DNA of 61,594 nucleotides from Erysipelotrichia bacterium. GTDB lineage: Bacteria > Bacillota_I > Bacilli_A > Erysipelotrichales > Erysipelotrichaceae. This document shows, one piece after another, positions 50,461 through 59,575 of this stretch. The translations under genes were made by a program, and so were the position numbers. The stretch lies in assembly GCA_009916335.1 (NCBI GenBank), contig SAAR01000001.1, positions 1 to 61,594 on the forward strand. Reading direction: 5' to 3'. The notes beneath the pieces were generated by a model. That model was given only the letters and a program-made list of their open reading frames with translations. It had not been told where the DNA came from and ran no database searches. The first letter of the stretch is position 1. Each line of letters begins with the position of its first letter.

Positions 50461-53355
50461 TTATTTCACTATTTTTCTTTTTAGTGTTAATCCACTAATC
50501 ACAACCAATGCAAAACCTAGTAATAACCATAATTCATTCGTATGACTAGAATCCCCTGTTTCCACCTTTTTATCATTAATTTGATCAGCAGGAGTTGTTT
50601 TTTCTACATCTTCATACACTAACGCATACGTTGAAAACTTATCCGTTGTAAAACTTAATACACCATTTGTTAAAGTTGTTTCTAACACTTCACTCTTTCC
50701 ATCATGAAGTCGAATAACATAGAATGTTCTACCTTCTTTCATTAATTGATCAGGTAAAGCTATTTGGAATGTCAACGGTTTATTTGTCTGTGTCAATTGT
50801 TCAATCACTTGTCCATCAACCTCAACAAACACACTTAAATCTAAATAGTCTACAACTTTCATATTCTTTTTAGCAACAAACGATTGAATCTGTTTCACTT
50901 CTTCTTTAACAACTTCACTAACTTTTGTTAAATCAATTTTTTCAGCACGCACATTTGTCGCAACTTGCTTACCATTTTTAATTGCATTCACAATCACTTC
51001 TTTTGTTTCCTTAGAAACACTATCACTAATCACTTGTTTGACTTCTTCTTTATCACTGACACCAATCACTACTTCTTCTTTATCATGTGTCGTATCAATA
51101 CTAGGTACAATTACATCAACCTTTGTATCATCAATCACTTCTTCTTTTACTTTTGTCCATTTCGCAACTAATGTAATATCTTCACTAATCACTGTATTAA
51201 AATCAAACTTCTGATTATTTAAATACCAACCATCAAATGTGTACCCTTGTTTTGTCGGAGTTGCTGGTTCACTAACCTTTTCCCCCTGTACTACTTCTTT
51301 TGTTGTTGTCGTATCGCCATCTTTGAAAGTAACAATCTTTTTAACAATAGCTGGGCTTAAATTATTTGTTGTCATAACGTATGTACTATTATGATATATA
51401 TCAAAAGCATAACTTCCATCAGCCTCACTAACTAAATTTGAATCAATCAACTGATATTCATTCTCACTCACTTGATAGTATACACTCATATTGTCTGAAA
51501 TCTCATCTGAAGGGATTTGACTATTAACATCTTCACTACTCACTCTAATACGCATTTTCCCTGGTAACGTTCCATTCTCTGCAAAAACTAATTTATATCT
51601 ATTATGTTTTAAATACTCTTTAATAAACTCATCTGCATAATTTGCTGTTTTTATATCAAATTGTTTTAAATACTCTTTGTAATACTCCATCTTAATATAT
51701 TTTAATGTGGTATTATTTTTTTCTTCTTGGGTTTTTCCTTTGTTCATATTAAACAAATCAAGTGTGCTATCTTCCCCTTCTTTTACTTTATCATTTACAG
51801 CTATTTGCTTTATACTCATGTCTATATCTTTTGTTTGTTCATTTATATCTTTACCATTCACAACCCATTGTAATGCCATACTATTAAATGTCTGAAATAC
51901 AACCGTAATGTTTTTCCCTTTAATAGCATCAAAAAAATCTTTATCTATGATTTGTTTATTTGAAATATCTAACAACACATAAGAACCCTCTTGCATATTT
52001 TTTACAATATTAATATACTCACCTGAATCAACATTCAGTTTCTTATCAAACTTATACAACTCTTTAAAAGAAATTGGATCAACTTTAGGCATACTCTTGA
52101 TTGGATTATTAGGATTAGGGTTTTTAGCATACTCATCTATTTTGGTTTGATCAGAAGTATATGTAACCCTATTACCAGCTGTATCATTTAATGTAACTTC
52201 TATTATTTCTGCTTTTTCTAATCCTGAATATCTTCCACCATTACCAATTTGCACATAACCTACGATTTCATTAGTTCCCTCAACCCGCTTGTTACTAACA
52301 AAGCTTACACTTTCCACTTTTGTTTCACCATTTCTAGTAACTTTAGCCTGCATCATTGGTTGATAATTCATTGTACCTGAATTATCACTCATATCTATGC
52401 TGATCTTAGCTTTTGCTGGCAATGTTACATCTGTTGTCAGTACTTTAAACGAATTTAATACTGGTGGTTCCTTATCGCTCAAATAATTTGTAACTGTAAA
52501 ATCAAATATAGATGGATTAAATGGTAAATCACTTAATGGTTTTATTTCAATATCAGAATTATCATCATTATTATCATTTGTGTAAATTGTAGTCTTAAAA
52601 GCATTTTGCTCATAATTTGCTGCACGCACTTCAATAGACTTTAAAGACCATTCATTATCAGAAAAACGAATAAGCTCATCAAAATAAAAAGTATTAGTAG
52701 GGTTATATTTATCCTGACTTATAAAAGTATCATGATTGTTATTTTTTGATTTGTAATTTAATGAATAAGTAACTTTATCATATTGTTCTGCATTTTCTAC
52801 AGTAAAATGAATATCCTTTTCATAAGGTAAAGCAATAGCACCAATTTTATTACCTTCCATATTTACACTTGTAATGACTGGAGCCGATAGTGGATTTTTT
52901 GTTACGGCAATCGTATGTTCCCAACTACTTTTATAATCAACTACTGTAGTATTATTAGATAACACAAGTTTTACACTATTCAAAGTATACGTTCCTGTTG
53001 TTTCCCCATACTGTAACGATGATGTTTTTACACGATAAACTCCGTTCCCTTTATCTTCTAATTGATTACCAGGAACATTCATCATTAAGGATAGACTAAC
53101 GCTAATAAAATGATCTTGTTCATCTTTGTATATTAAATTGATATTACTTATTGTTAAAGCATCTGCCTCCACTGGTTGTGTAACCTGAACCACATATTCT
53201 AAATTCATACCATCTTGTTTCGTTAAGTCAAGTTTTAACAACTCAGCTTTTGCAGTACTCTCTGCCTTTAGTGTGTGAAAATTAAAAACACTAAAAACAG
53301 AAAAAATCAAAGCGATTGTCAAAAACAAACAAATTTTACTCTTTACTCTTTTCAT
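50461..53355 (-). CDS. large cell-wall-anchored surface protein with an InlB-type repeat
   Basis: A 964-residue exported protein: signal peptide (residues 1-30), beta-rich region to about 600, and a Listeria-Bacteroides (Flg_new/InlB) repeat with GYTFDGWYLNNQKFDFNT and LVAKWTK around 690-740. A Lys/Val/Glu-rich domain follows, then a C-terminal sorting signal: KVETGD, hydrophobic LWLLLGFALVVISGL and KRKIVK. The motif is xVETG rather than LPxTG, so the sortase class is uncertain. Probably an adhesin or polymer-binding protein. The 364-base leader has several hairpins, one of them followed by T6, suggesting attenuation. Single-gene unit. Confidence 0.9.
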   Translation of the reverse strand: MKRVKSKICLFLTIALIFSVFSVFNFHTLKAESTAKAELLKLDLTKQDGMNLEYVVQVTQPVEADALTISNINLIYKDEQDHFISVSLSLMMNVPGNQLEDKGNGVYRVKTSSLQYGETTGTYTLNSVKLVLSNNTTVVDYKSSWEHTIAVTKNPLSAPVITSVNMEGNKIGAIALPYEKDIHFTVENAEQYDKVTYSLNYKSKNNNHDTFISQDKYNPTNTFYFDELIRFSDNEWSLKSIEVRAANYEQNAFKTTIYTNDNNDDNSDIEIKPLSDLPFNPSIFDFTVTNYLSDKEPPVLNSFKVLTTDVTLPAKAKISIDMSDNSGTMNYQPMMQAKVTRNGETKVESVSFVSNKRVEGTNEIVGYVQIGNGGRYSGLEKAEIIEVTLNDTAGNRVTYTSDQTKIDEYAKNPNPNNPIKSMPKVDPISFKELYKFDKKLNVDSGEYINIVKNMQEGSYVLLDISNKQIIDKDFFDAIKGKNITVVFQTFNSMALQWVVNGKDINEQTKDIDMSIKQIAVNDKVKEGEDSTLDLFNMNKGKTQEEKNNTTLKYIKMEYYKEYLKQFDIKTANYADEFIKEYLKHNRYKLVFAENGTLPGKMRIRVSSEDVNSQIPSDEISDNMSVYYQVSENEYQLIDSNLVSEADGSYAFDIYHNSTYVMTTNNLSPAIVKKIVTFKDGDTTTTKEVVQGEKVSEPATPTKQGYTFDGWYLNNQKFDFNTVISEDITLVAKWTKVKEEVIDDTKVDVIVPSIDTTHDKEEVVIGVSDKEEVKQVISDSVSKETKEVIVNAIKNGKQVATNVRAEKIDLTKVSEVVKEEVKQIQSFVAKKNMKVVDYLDLSVFVEVDGQVIEQLTQTNKPLTFQIALPDQLMKEGRTFYVIRLHDGKSEVLETTLTNGVLSFTTDKFSTYALVYEDVEKTTPADQINDKKVETGDSSHTNELWLLLGFALVVISGLTLKRKIVK

Positions 53356-53382
53356 TCTCTTTTCTCCCTTTTCTCTTTACTA

Positions 53383-53416
53383 AAAAATACACACTAGCTA
53401 TATTACCAGTGTGTAT
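53383..53416 (-). promoter_or_regulatory. terminator-like hairpin in the surface-protein leader
   Basis: On the minus strand ATACACACT and AGTGTGTAT form a perfect 9-bp stem (53416-53408 with 53397-53389), followed by T6. It lies about 28 bases before the start codon. This is the shape of a leader attenuator. Confidence 0.55.
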
Positions 53417-53466
53417 ATAAATCAAATATAAGATTCATCTATTTGGTTATATTTACAGCTGGTTGT

Positions 53467-53484
53467 CTTTGTTTGCAAACAAAG
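53467..53484. promoter_or_regulatory. 18-bp perfect palindrome upstream of the surface-protein gene
   Basis: CTTTGTTTG/CAAACAAAG, located about 20 bases downstream of a TATAAT box (minus strand, 53511-53506). This is the right place for a repressor operator. GGTTGT and ACACATAGCTAACC flank it with partial symmetry. Confidence 0.5.
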
Positions 53485-53540
53485 TACACATAGCTAACCA
53501 TACAAATTATACGTTTTATATGGTTTATTGATTGAAAAAT

Positions 53541-53638
53541 TAGACATTTTATTTCATAAATAGTAAAATCAATTTAGATAGGAAATTGGTACATTTTGTA
53601 ATCAAAAAGGTTATAAATTCATCGAAATAAAATGTCTA
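53541..53638. repeat. 98-bp sequence bounded by 15-bp inverted repeats
   Basis: TAGACATTTTATTTC (53541-53555) is exactly inverted at 53624-53638. The 68-base centre is AT-rich and non-coding. It may be a MITE-like miniature element or a long RNA hairpin; no target-site duplication is obvious. Confidence 0.5.
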
Positions 53639-53664
53639 CCTTTTAGAGCGTTTTTATATGAAAA

Positions 53665-53701
53665 AACCAGTGAATTAAGCCTTTATCTTACTCCACTGGT
53701 T
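53665..53701 (-). terminator. terminator of the ABC-F operon
   Basis: AACCAGTG and CACTGGTT form an 8-bp stem with a 21-base partly paired loop, followed by T6 on the minus strand. Confidence 0.75.
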
Positions 53702-53719
53702 ATTTTTATTAATAAAGTG

Positions 53720-55569
53720 TTAACTTTCCATTGCTTCACTGTATTCTTCCCATAATTGCATCATCTGATTAATTTCATTATGTACATCATCTATCATACT
53801 ATCTAACTCTGCCATTTTCTTACTATCTTGATAGTATTCAGGTTCATAACGCAATTCTCGTAATTCCTCTAATTCTTCTTCTTTTTTTGCTATCTTCTTT
53901 TCTAAACGAGCGATTTCTCGACCATAGTTAATAAATTTAGGTTTTTCTTTTTTCTTTTCACTTTTTACTTCTTTATTCGCTATCTTTACTTCATCTTTAT
54001 GTAAATACTCTTGATAAGTCAATGGGTAATAAGTGGCTCCATTTTCATCTAACACTAAAATAGAAGTAGCGATTTGTGAGATAAAATAACGATCATGAGA
54101 TACACATAATAATGTTCCATCATACTCTTTTAATGCTTCTTCTAAAGCTTCTTTTCCTAAAACATCTAAATGGTTAGTCGGTTCGTCCATCAACAAGAAA
54201 TTACCATGTTCAAGCATTAGTTTAGCAAATGTTAAACGTACCTTTTCTCCCCCTGATAATACACTTACCTCTTTAAATACTTCTTCTCCACGAAATAAGA
54301 AACAACCCAAAGCATTACGAATGGCTGTATGATCTAATTCAGGAAATAAACCCCATAATTCTTCTAATACTGTATTAGAAGAATGAAACTGTGCTAATTC
54401 TTGATCAAAATAGCCAACTTCAATTTGATGACCTAATAAAAAATCACCACTTAAGGCAGGTACTTTTTCCATTAATGTTTTAATTAACGTACTCTTACCT
54501 GTTCCGTTTTTACCAATCACAGCACAGCGATTTCCTCTTAATAATTCAAAAGAAACACGACATAAAGGGGTATCATAACCAATGGTTAAATCACGCACAC
54601 TCAAGACTTGATTTCCCCCTTTAATGCGACTAGAAAAATGTGCTTTAAACGAGGTTTCATCACTTTTACGATCTTCAATTTTATCCATGCGATCTAAGTA
54701 TTTAATTTTTGATTGTGCAAATTTAGCTTTACTTGCTTTATATCTAAACTTTTCAATTAATTCTTCTAAGTGTTGAATTTCTTTTTGTTGACGCACATAA
54801 GCACTCTTTTGCCTTTCAACATCACTTTTCTTTACTTCAACATAATGTGAATAATTACCAGTATATTTACGCATCACACCATATTCAATCTCATACACCA
54901 CATCGACTACATTATCTAAAAAGGTACGATCATGGCTGACCATGACAACTGCTTTAGGATAGCGTTTTACATAGCCTTCTAACCATTCAATCGTTTCCAA
55001 ATCAAGATGATTGGTTGGCTCATCTAATAACAAAATATCAGGTTTACTCAATAACAACTTCACAAAGGATAACCTTGTTTTCTGTCCACCAGAAAATTCA
55101 TTTAGTTTTTTTTTAAATCATCAATGGAAAAATTAAACTTCGTAAAAATATTTAACATTTCCTGTTTATATGTATAGCCACCTAATTCTTCAAAGCGTTC
55201 TTGTACTTTTGCATATTCATTTAAAATTGCTTCACTATGATCTTCTACCATACGCAAAGAAATATCTTCTAATTGCTTTTCACAAATATGTAACTCACTA
55301 AACACCTGTTCAAAATCTTCTTCAACACTAATTTCATCATTACTGAATACACTTTGTGCTAAATAGCCAATCGTTGTACTCTTTTCCTTATGAATCACTC
55401 CTGCATCTAATACTTCCTCTTGAGCAATGATTTTTAATAAGGTACTTTTCCCACAACCATTTCGACCAACAATAGCCACCTTTTCCTTTTCTTTTACTTC
55501 AAAAGAAATATTTTCAAATACGTCCTGTGCACCAAACGCTTTACTCCCTTTTACGATTTGATAACGCAT
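53720..55569 (-). pseudogene. ABC-F ATPase split by a frameshift in a poly-A tract
   Basis: Two adjacent frames together make one ABC-F protein of about 616 residues. The first (55569 to 55102) has Walker A VGRNGCGKSTLLK and stops after FNFSIDDLKKN. The second resumes as LNEFSGGQKTRLSF with Walker B ILLLDEPTNHLD, linker, second Walker A GKNGTGKSTL and LSGGEKVRLTF / LLMDEPTNHLD. The break is in A9 (T9 at 55106-55114 on the plus strand); ten A would restore the frame. ABC-F proteins act on stalled or antibiotic-bound ribosomes. It is the last gene of an operon with a LicD protein and an amidase-like protein. Transcriptional slippage, phase variation or sequencing error are possible. Confidence 0.9.
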
Positions 55570-55585
55570 TGTATCCCCTCACTCT

Positions 55586-56884
55586 CTACGATTCTTGATT
55601 TAGGTTAAAATAGGATACCATTCCTTCTGCAATGGCATTCATATATTCCTCTTTATGATTTTGCCAGTATTCGACATCACTAGCACTTGTTAAATAACCT
55701 AAATAAACTCTAATGGCATTCATTCCATACACATTATCTTTCGCAAAGAACGCAGTTCCTTCTTGTGCATTTTCTGAATACATTCCTGCTTGTGTCGCTT
55801 TTCCTCCTGCTTCTCGTATCGCTAAATCTAAATCATAAACATAACGATTGTCCATTCCCTTTGTTAATTCCACCTGTACATTTCCAGGATCACTAGTATT
55901 ATAAATACTACTTAATTTAACTTCTGTATTTTTAGATAAATAGTAAATAATCTGTTTTGAGAATGCACCATTGGCATGTGCTGAATAACGAATCTCCATA
56001 CCCTCATAATTTAAATCACTTTCATCAAAACTAAGCTTGATATAATATTTTGCATGGGCATTATACGCTCTTTGTAAACGTCCATCTTTTCCATAGCTAT
56101 TCACATCTTCCTTTTCATTACGAACAAGTAAGACTTTTAATCCTTTTGCTTCTAGTTTTTCTTTTAATAATTGAGCTGCTAAATACGTTTGTTCATATTC
56201 AACTAAATCATGTCCTTTTGCTCCTTTGTTTACTGTCCATGTAAAATCATAATCATAGGCACCTGGATCAATCGCAATATCATAGACTTCATCATCATTT
56301 TTTGCTTTCTTTGCGACAAGGTATAAATAGTTTTCCTTTTCTTCAATCCCTTGTTGGCGAAAGTAATCCATGTCAGCTAATAAACTAATCGCTAAACGTC
56401 GATTATTTCTTTTTAAAGTAGTAATATTAGTATTCACTGTTCCATTAAACACAACACGTTTTTCAATTAAATCTTCTACTACATACACTTCATAATATCC
56501 TTCACTAATATTCGCTAATAAAATTTGTGAATCAATGCTATTTCTAATCACATAAGAATACTCTTTTTGCGAACAAATATCTTTTAAAATAACACTTTTC
56601 CCTGCTAAATCATCTGTTGTTTCAATATTATATGTATCATGATATAAATTTAAACTTTCCCCATAAAAATGATAATCACTGATACTATATGTTTTTTCAA
56701 ACTTTTTTTCTAATGCTTTTTTACTATTCTCATACGTTAAATCGCATATTTTAAAAGTATTCCCTTCTTCTTTTTTCAACAATAAATTTTGCACACCAAA
56801 AGTAACAATCACACTTACAATAACAAGTAAAGGGATCATTATTTTTAAATTTATTTTTCTTTTTGCTTTTGGTGCATACCTCAT
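55586..56884 (-). CDS. amidase_3-like exported protein lacking zinc ligands
   Basis: A 432-residue protein: one membrane helix near residues 14-33, an extracellular beta-rich middle, then a C-terminal domain with the layout of N-acetylmuramoyl-L-alanine amidase. It starts DIAIDPGAYDYDFTW (normally DPGHGG) and continues EYEQTYLAAQLLKEKLEAKG (Glu kept), LLVRNEKEDVNSYGKDGRLQRAYNA and YYIKLSFDES (normally FISIHxN). Both zinc-binding His positions are replaced, so it is predicted to be an inactive amidase fold used for glycan or peptide binding or for enzyme regulation. It starts 2 bases after the LicD gene ends. Confidence 0.82.
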   Translation of the reverse strand: MRYAPKAKRKINLKIMIPLLVIVSVIVTFGVQNLLLKKEEGNTFKICDLTYENSKKALEKKFEKTYSISDYHFYGESLNLYHDTYNIETTDDLAGKSVILKDICSQKEYSYVIRNSIDSQILLANISEGYYEVYVVEDLIEKRVVFNGTVNTNITTLKRNNRRLAISLLADMDYFRQQGIEEKENYLYLVAKKAKNDDEVYDIAIDPGAYDYDFTWTVNKGAKGHDLVEYEQTYLAAQLLKEKLEAKGLKVLLVRNEKEDVNSYGKDGRLQRAYNAHAKYYIKLSFDESDLNYEGMEIRYSAHANGAFSKQIIYYLSKNTEVKLSSIYNTSDPGNVQVELTKGMDNRYVYDLDLAIREAGGKATQAGMYSENAQEGTAFFAKDNVYGMNAIRVYLGYLTSASDVEYWQNHKEEYMNAIAEGMVSYFNLNQES

Positions 56885-56886
56885 TT

Positions 56887-57720
56887 TTATTTCTCCTTTG
56901 TATGTAAATCAATATCTACAATATGTTTAGGGGCTTGCATCTTCGCTTTAGGAAACTGCATATAATCTCCCCCTATTTCAACCTCTAATAATGCATCAGG
57001 ATTTTTTGGAATACAAATCTGTGTATCTTCAAATTGATGATAACGAACAGGATAAATATCTTCTTTTTTATAAACCACTGGTTTTAGTGGTGAGTTGAAT
57101 ACCCAGTTCATATCATACCCAATTAAAGAACTATGCTTATTTTTTCTTGAATAATAACGTGAAAATTTCACAAACAACTTTTTCAACATGTATGGATTCA
57201 TATGTAAATTCTCAAATAAAACAATGAATGCCATGAATCCATAGGAAAGCATACGAGCTGAAAAGTCAATCCATTTCTTCTCACAAATATAATCAACTAA
57301 AAAGACATCAATAAAAACACCATCACCATCTTTACATTTGTTTGCTAATAATGTATTTACTTCTTTTAAATAGGTTCCTTTTTTACGGATTTTCATCGCT
57401 GGAATCAAAACATTATATTCTTTATGTGTATCAAAGCATTGAAAATAGTATTTATCATTAGGTAATTCTTTTTTTAACACTTCTAAAAAGCGTACATAGT
57501 CATCATATAGCATTCCAATATCTGCATCATCGTCCCAAGGGATAAAGCCATTATGACGAACAGCTCCTAAACAAGAGCCTCCTGTCAAATAATAAGGAAT
57601 ATCATATTTTTGACAGATTGCATCAATATCCTTCAACATTTCTAATAAGACATCTTGTACATCTTTAACACTAACAACACTACCATCTTCATTTTCTTTT
57701 AATATATATTCTTTTTCCAT
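56887..57720 (-). CDS. LicD family phosphotransferase-like protein
   Basis: A 277-residue LicD/Fukutin-type nucleotidyltransferase-fold protein. The signature is IPYYLTGGSCLGAVRHNGFIPWDDDADIGM, including the metal-binding DDD pair, with GVFIDVFLVDYI downstream. LicD enzymes attach phosphocholine or related phosphodiester groups to cell-surface glycans. ATG 57720 is preferred over a GTG at 57735. A TGGTATAAT promoter (57745-57737) lies so close that the leader is only about ten bases. First gene of the operon with the amidase-like and ABC-F genes. Confidence 0.88.
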   Translation of the reverse strand: MEKEYILKENEDGSVVSVKDVQDVLLEMLKDIDAICQKYDIPYYLTGGSCLGAVRHNGFIPWDDDADIGMLYDDYVRFLEVLKKELPNDKYYFQCFDTHKEYNVLIPAMKIRKKGTYLKEVNTLLANKCKDGDGVFIDVFLVDYICEKKWIDFSARMLSYGFMAFIVLFENLHMNPYMLKKLFVKFSRYYSRKNKHSSLIGYDMNWVFNSPLKPVVYKKEDIYPVRYHQFEDTQICIPKNPDALLEVEIGGDYMQFPKAKMQAPKHIVDIDLHTKEK

Positions 57721-57736
57721 CGTTTCACCCGCCACA

Positions 57737-57745
57737 ATTATACCA
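57737..57745 (-). promoter_or_regulatory. extended -10 promoter of the licD operon
   Basis: TGGTATAAT on the minus strand; TATAAT at 57742-57737, about 17 bases before the chosen start codon. Confidence 0.6.
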
Positions 57746-57839
57746 TAAAATAGTTTTACTTATGAAAGAATTCATTTTCTTCTCTCATGATGCGTATTAT
57801 ACGCTATTTTTTACTTTTTTTCATTAACTATATGAAAAA

Positions 57840-57866
57840 ACAGATAAGCATTGAACTCTTATCTGT
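57840..57866 (-). terminator. terminator of ilvE-maf
   Basis: ACAGATAAG/CTTATCTGT 9-bp stem followed by T6 on the minus strand, overlapping the maf stop codon. Confidence 0.85.
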
Positions 57867-58434
57867 CATTTTTTTTAGCAATATACTTTTGTAAATAGCG
57901 ATAGGTTGATGCAAGTGGTAAACCAACAACATTGTAGTAATCTCCTTCAATACGTTTTACTAAAATACTGCCTTTTCCTTGAATTCCATAAGCACCAGCT
58001 TTATCTTTACATTCTTTACTTGCTACATAAGCATCAATCATTTCCTCATCTAAATCATAGAAAGTTACTTTCGTTTCTTCGACATGACACTCACTTGCTT
58101 CTTTATAAATGATTGCTGTTCCTGTTAATACACGATGTTCTCTACCTGACAACATCTTAAGCATCATTTTAGCTTCCTCATCATTTTTCGGTTTCCCTAA
58201 AATCTGATGATCCACAACCACAATCGTATCAGCACCTAATACTACATCATTAGGATAGTTTTCTGCTACTGCTTTTGCTTTATCATACGCTACTTGCATG
58301 AGTGCTTCTTCGATGGTTTTGTTAGTGTCAAACACTTCTTCAATTTTAGAAGAACACGTTGTATAGTTAATCCCTAAAGAAGATAATAACTCCCTTCTTC
58401 TTGGTGATTCACTTGCTAGTATCACTTTCTGCAT
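57859..58434 (-). CDS. maf: Maf-like nucleoside triphosphate pyrophosphatase
   Basis: A 191-residue Maf/YhdE protein: ILASESPRRRELLSSLG (phosphate-binding N-terminus), KAKAVAE, VLGADTIVVVDHQILGKPK (catalytic Asp) and SGREHRVLTG. It ends with the KDKAGAYGIQGKGSILVKRIEGDYYNVVGLP signature region. It hydrolyses dTTP/UTP or modified pyrimidine nucleotides and has been linked to septum formation. It starts 15 bases after ilvE and is co-transcribed with it. Confidence 0.95.
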   Translation of the reverse strand: MQKVILASESPRRRELLSSLGINYTTCSSKIEEVFDTNKTIEEALMQVAYDKAKAVAENYPNDVVLGADTIVVVDHQILGKPKNDEEAKMMLKMLSGREHRVLTGTAIIYKEASECHVEETKVTFYDLDEEMIDAYVASKECKDKAGAYGIQGKGSILVKRIEGDYYNVVGLPLASTYRYLQKYIAKKNDR

Positions 58435-58449
58435 ATTTACCCACTCTTT

Positions 58450-59511
58450 CTATTTAACGACTCTACTCCATCCTCTAGTATCCGCAATTTTTCCCCATTG
58501 AATACCAGTTAATTCATCATATAAACGTTGTGTAAGTGATCCGATTTTAAAATCGTTAATTGTCTGTGCATTGCCTTTGTAGTTTAATTCTCCTACTGGT
58601 GAAATAACCGCTGCTGTTCCTGTCCCAAATGCTTCTTGCAATCTTCCATTAGCCGCATATTCCATTAAATCATCAATGGCTAAATGTCTTTCGTTCACAG
58701 TGTATCCCCATTCCTTTAAAATGGCAATACAAGAATCTCGTGTAACTCCTGGAAGTACACTTCCTTCTAATGGAGCAGTAACCACTTCTCCATCAATGAC
58801 AAACATAACATTCATCGTTCCTACTTCTTCTACATATTTACGGTGTACACCATCTAACCATAATACTTGTGTATACCCCATTTTTTCAGCTTTCACTTGT
58901 GCTGCAATACTTGCAGCATAGTTTCCACCACATTTAGCAAAACCAGTTCCACCAATAACTGCTCTTACATATTCATCTTCCACATAAATTTTTACAGGAT
59001 TTACTCCCTCTGCATAGTATGCACCAACTGGTGATAAGATAATCACAAATTTATAACTTTTTGCAGGATGAACCCCTACTCCTGCTTCACTTGCAAAGCA
59101 AAATGGTCTTATGTATAAAGATGTCCCTTCTGCTGTTGGAATCCAATCCTGTTCGTATTTAACGATTGCTTCACATGCTTCAATAAACATCTCTTCAGGC
59201 AATTGTGCCATACATAAACGTTCATTACTTTTCATCATACGTCTAGCATTCATCTCTGGTCTAAACATTAAGATTTGATCCCCATTCTTATATGCTTTCA
59301 ACCCTTCAAATGTTTCCTGTGCATAATGCAACACCATACACGCTGGATCCATCGCAATTGGCTCATAAGGTACTATCTGTGCATTATGCCAACCAATGCC
59401 CTCATCCCAATCCATCGTAAACATATGATCCGTAAAATAATTACCGAATCCTAGTTTACTTTGATCTGGTTTTTCTTTCAATGTTTTTGCTCTTGTAATT
59501 TTGATTTCCAT
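58450..59511 (-). CDS. ilvE: branched-chain amino acid aminotransferase
   Basis: A 353-residue class IV PLP aminotransferase of the long BCAT type. It has HYAQETFEGLKAYK, RPEMNARRMMKSNERLCM, SLYIRPFCFASE, the PLP-lysine segment TGFAKCGGNYAASIAAQ, EEVGTMNVMFV, and GSVLPGVTRDSC. It interconverts leucine, isoleucine and valine with their keto acids. ATG 59511 is 8 bases from AAGGGG; the ATG six bases upstream is too close. No T-box or other ilv gene is adjacent; it forms an operon with maf. Confidence 0.95.
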   Translation of the reverse strand: MEIKITRAKTLKEKPDQSKLGFGNYFTDHMFTMDWDEGIGWHNAQIVPYEPIAMDPACMVLHYAQETFEGLKAYKNGDQILMFRPEMNARRMMKSNERLCMAQLPEEMFIEACEAIVKYEQDWIPTAEGTSLYIRPFCFASEAGVGVHPAKSYKFVIILSPVGAYYAEGVNPVKIYVEDEYVRAVIGGTGFAKCGGNYAASIAAQVKAEKMGYTQVLWLDGVHRKYVEEVGTMNVMFVIDGEVVTAPLEGSVLPGVTRDSCIAILKEWGYTVNERHLAIDDLMEYAANGRLQEAFGTGTAAVISPVGELNYKGNAQTINDFKIGSLTQRLYDELTGIQWGKIADTRGWSRVVK

Positions 59512-59575
59512 TTTCATCGCCCCTTTTTTCTTACTATAATACTACTATCATTTTCAAAAAACAATAATAAATTTA

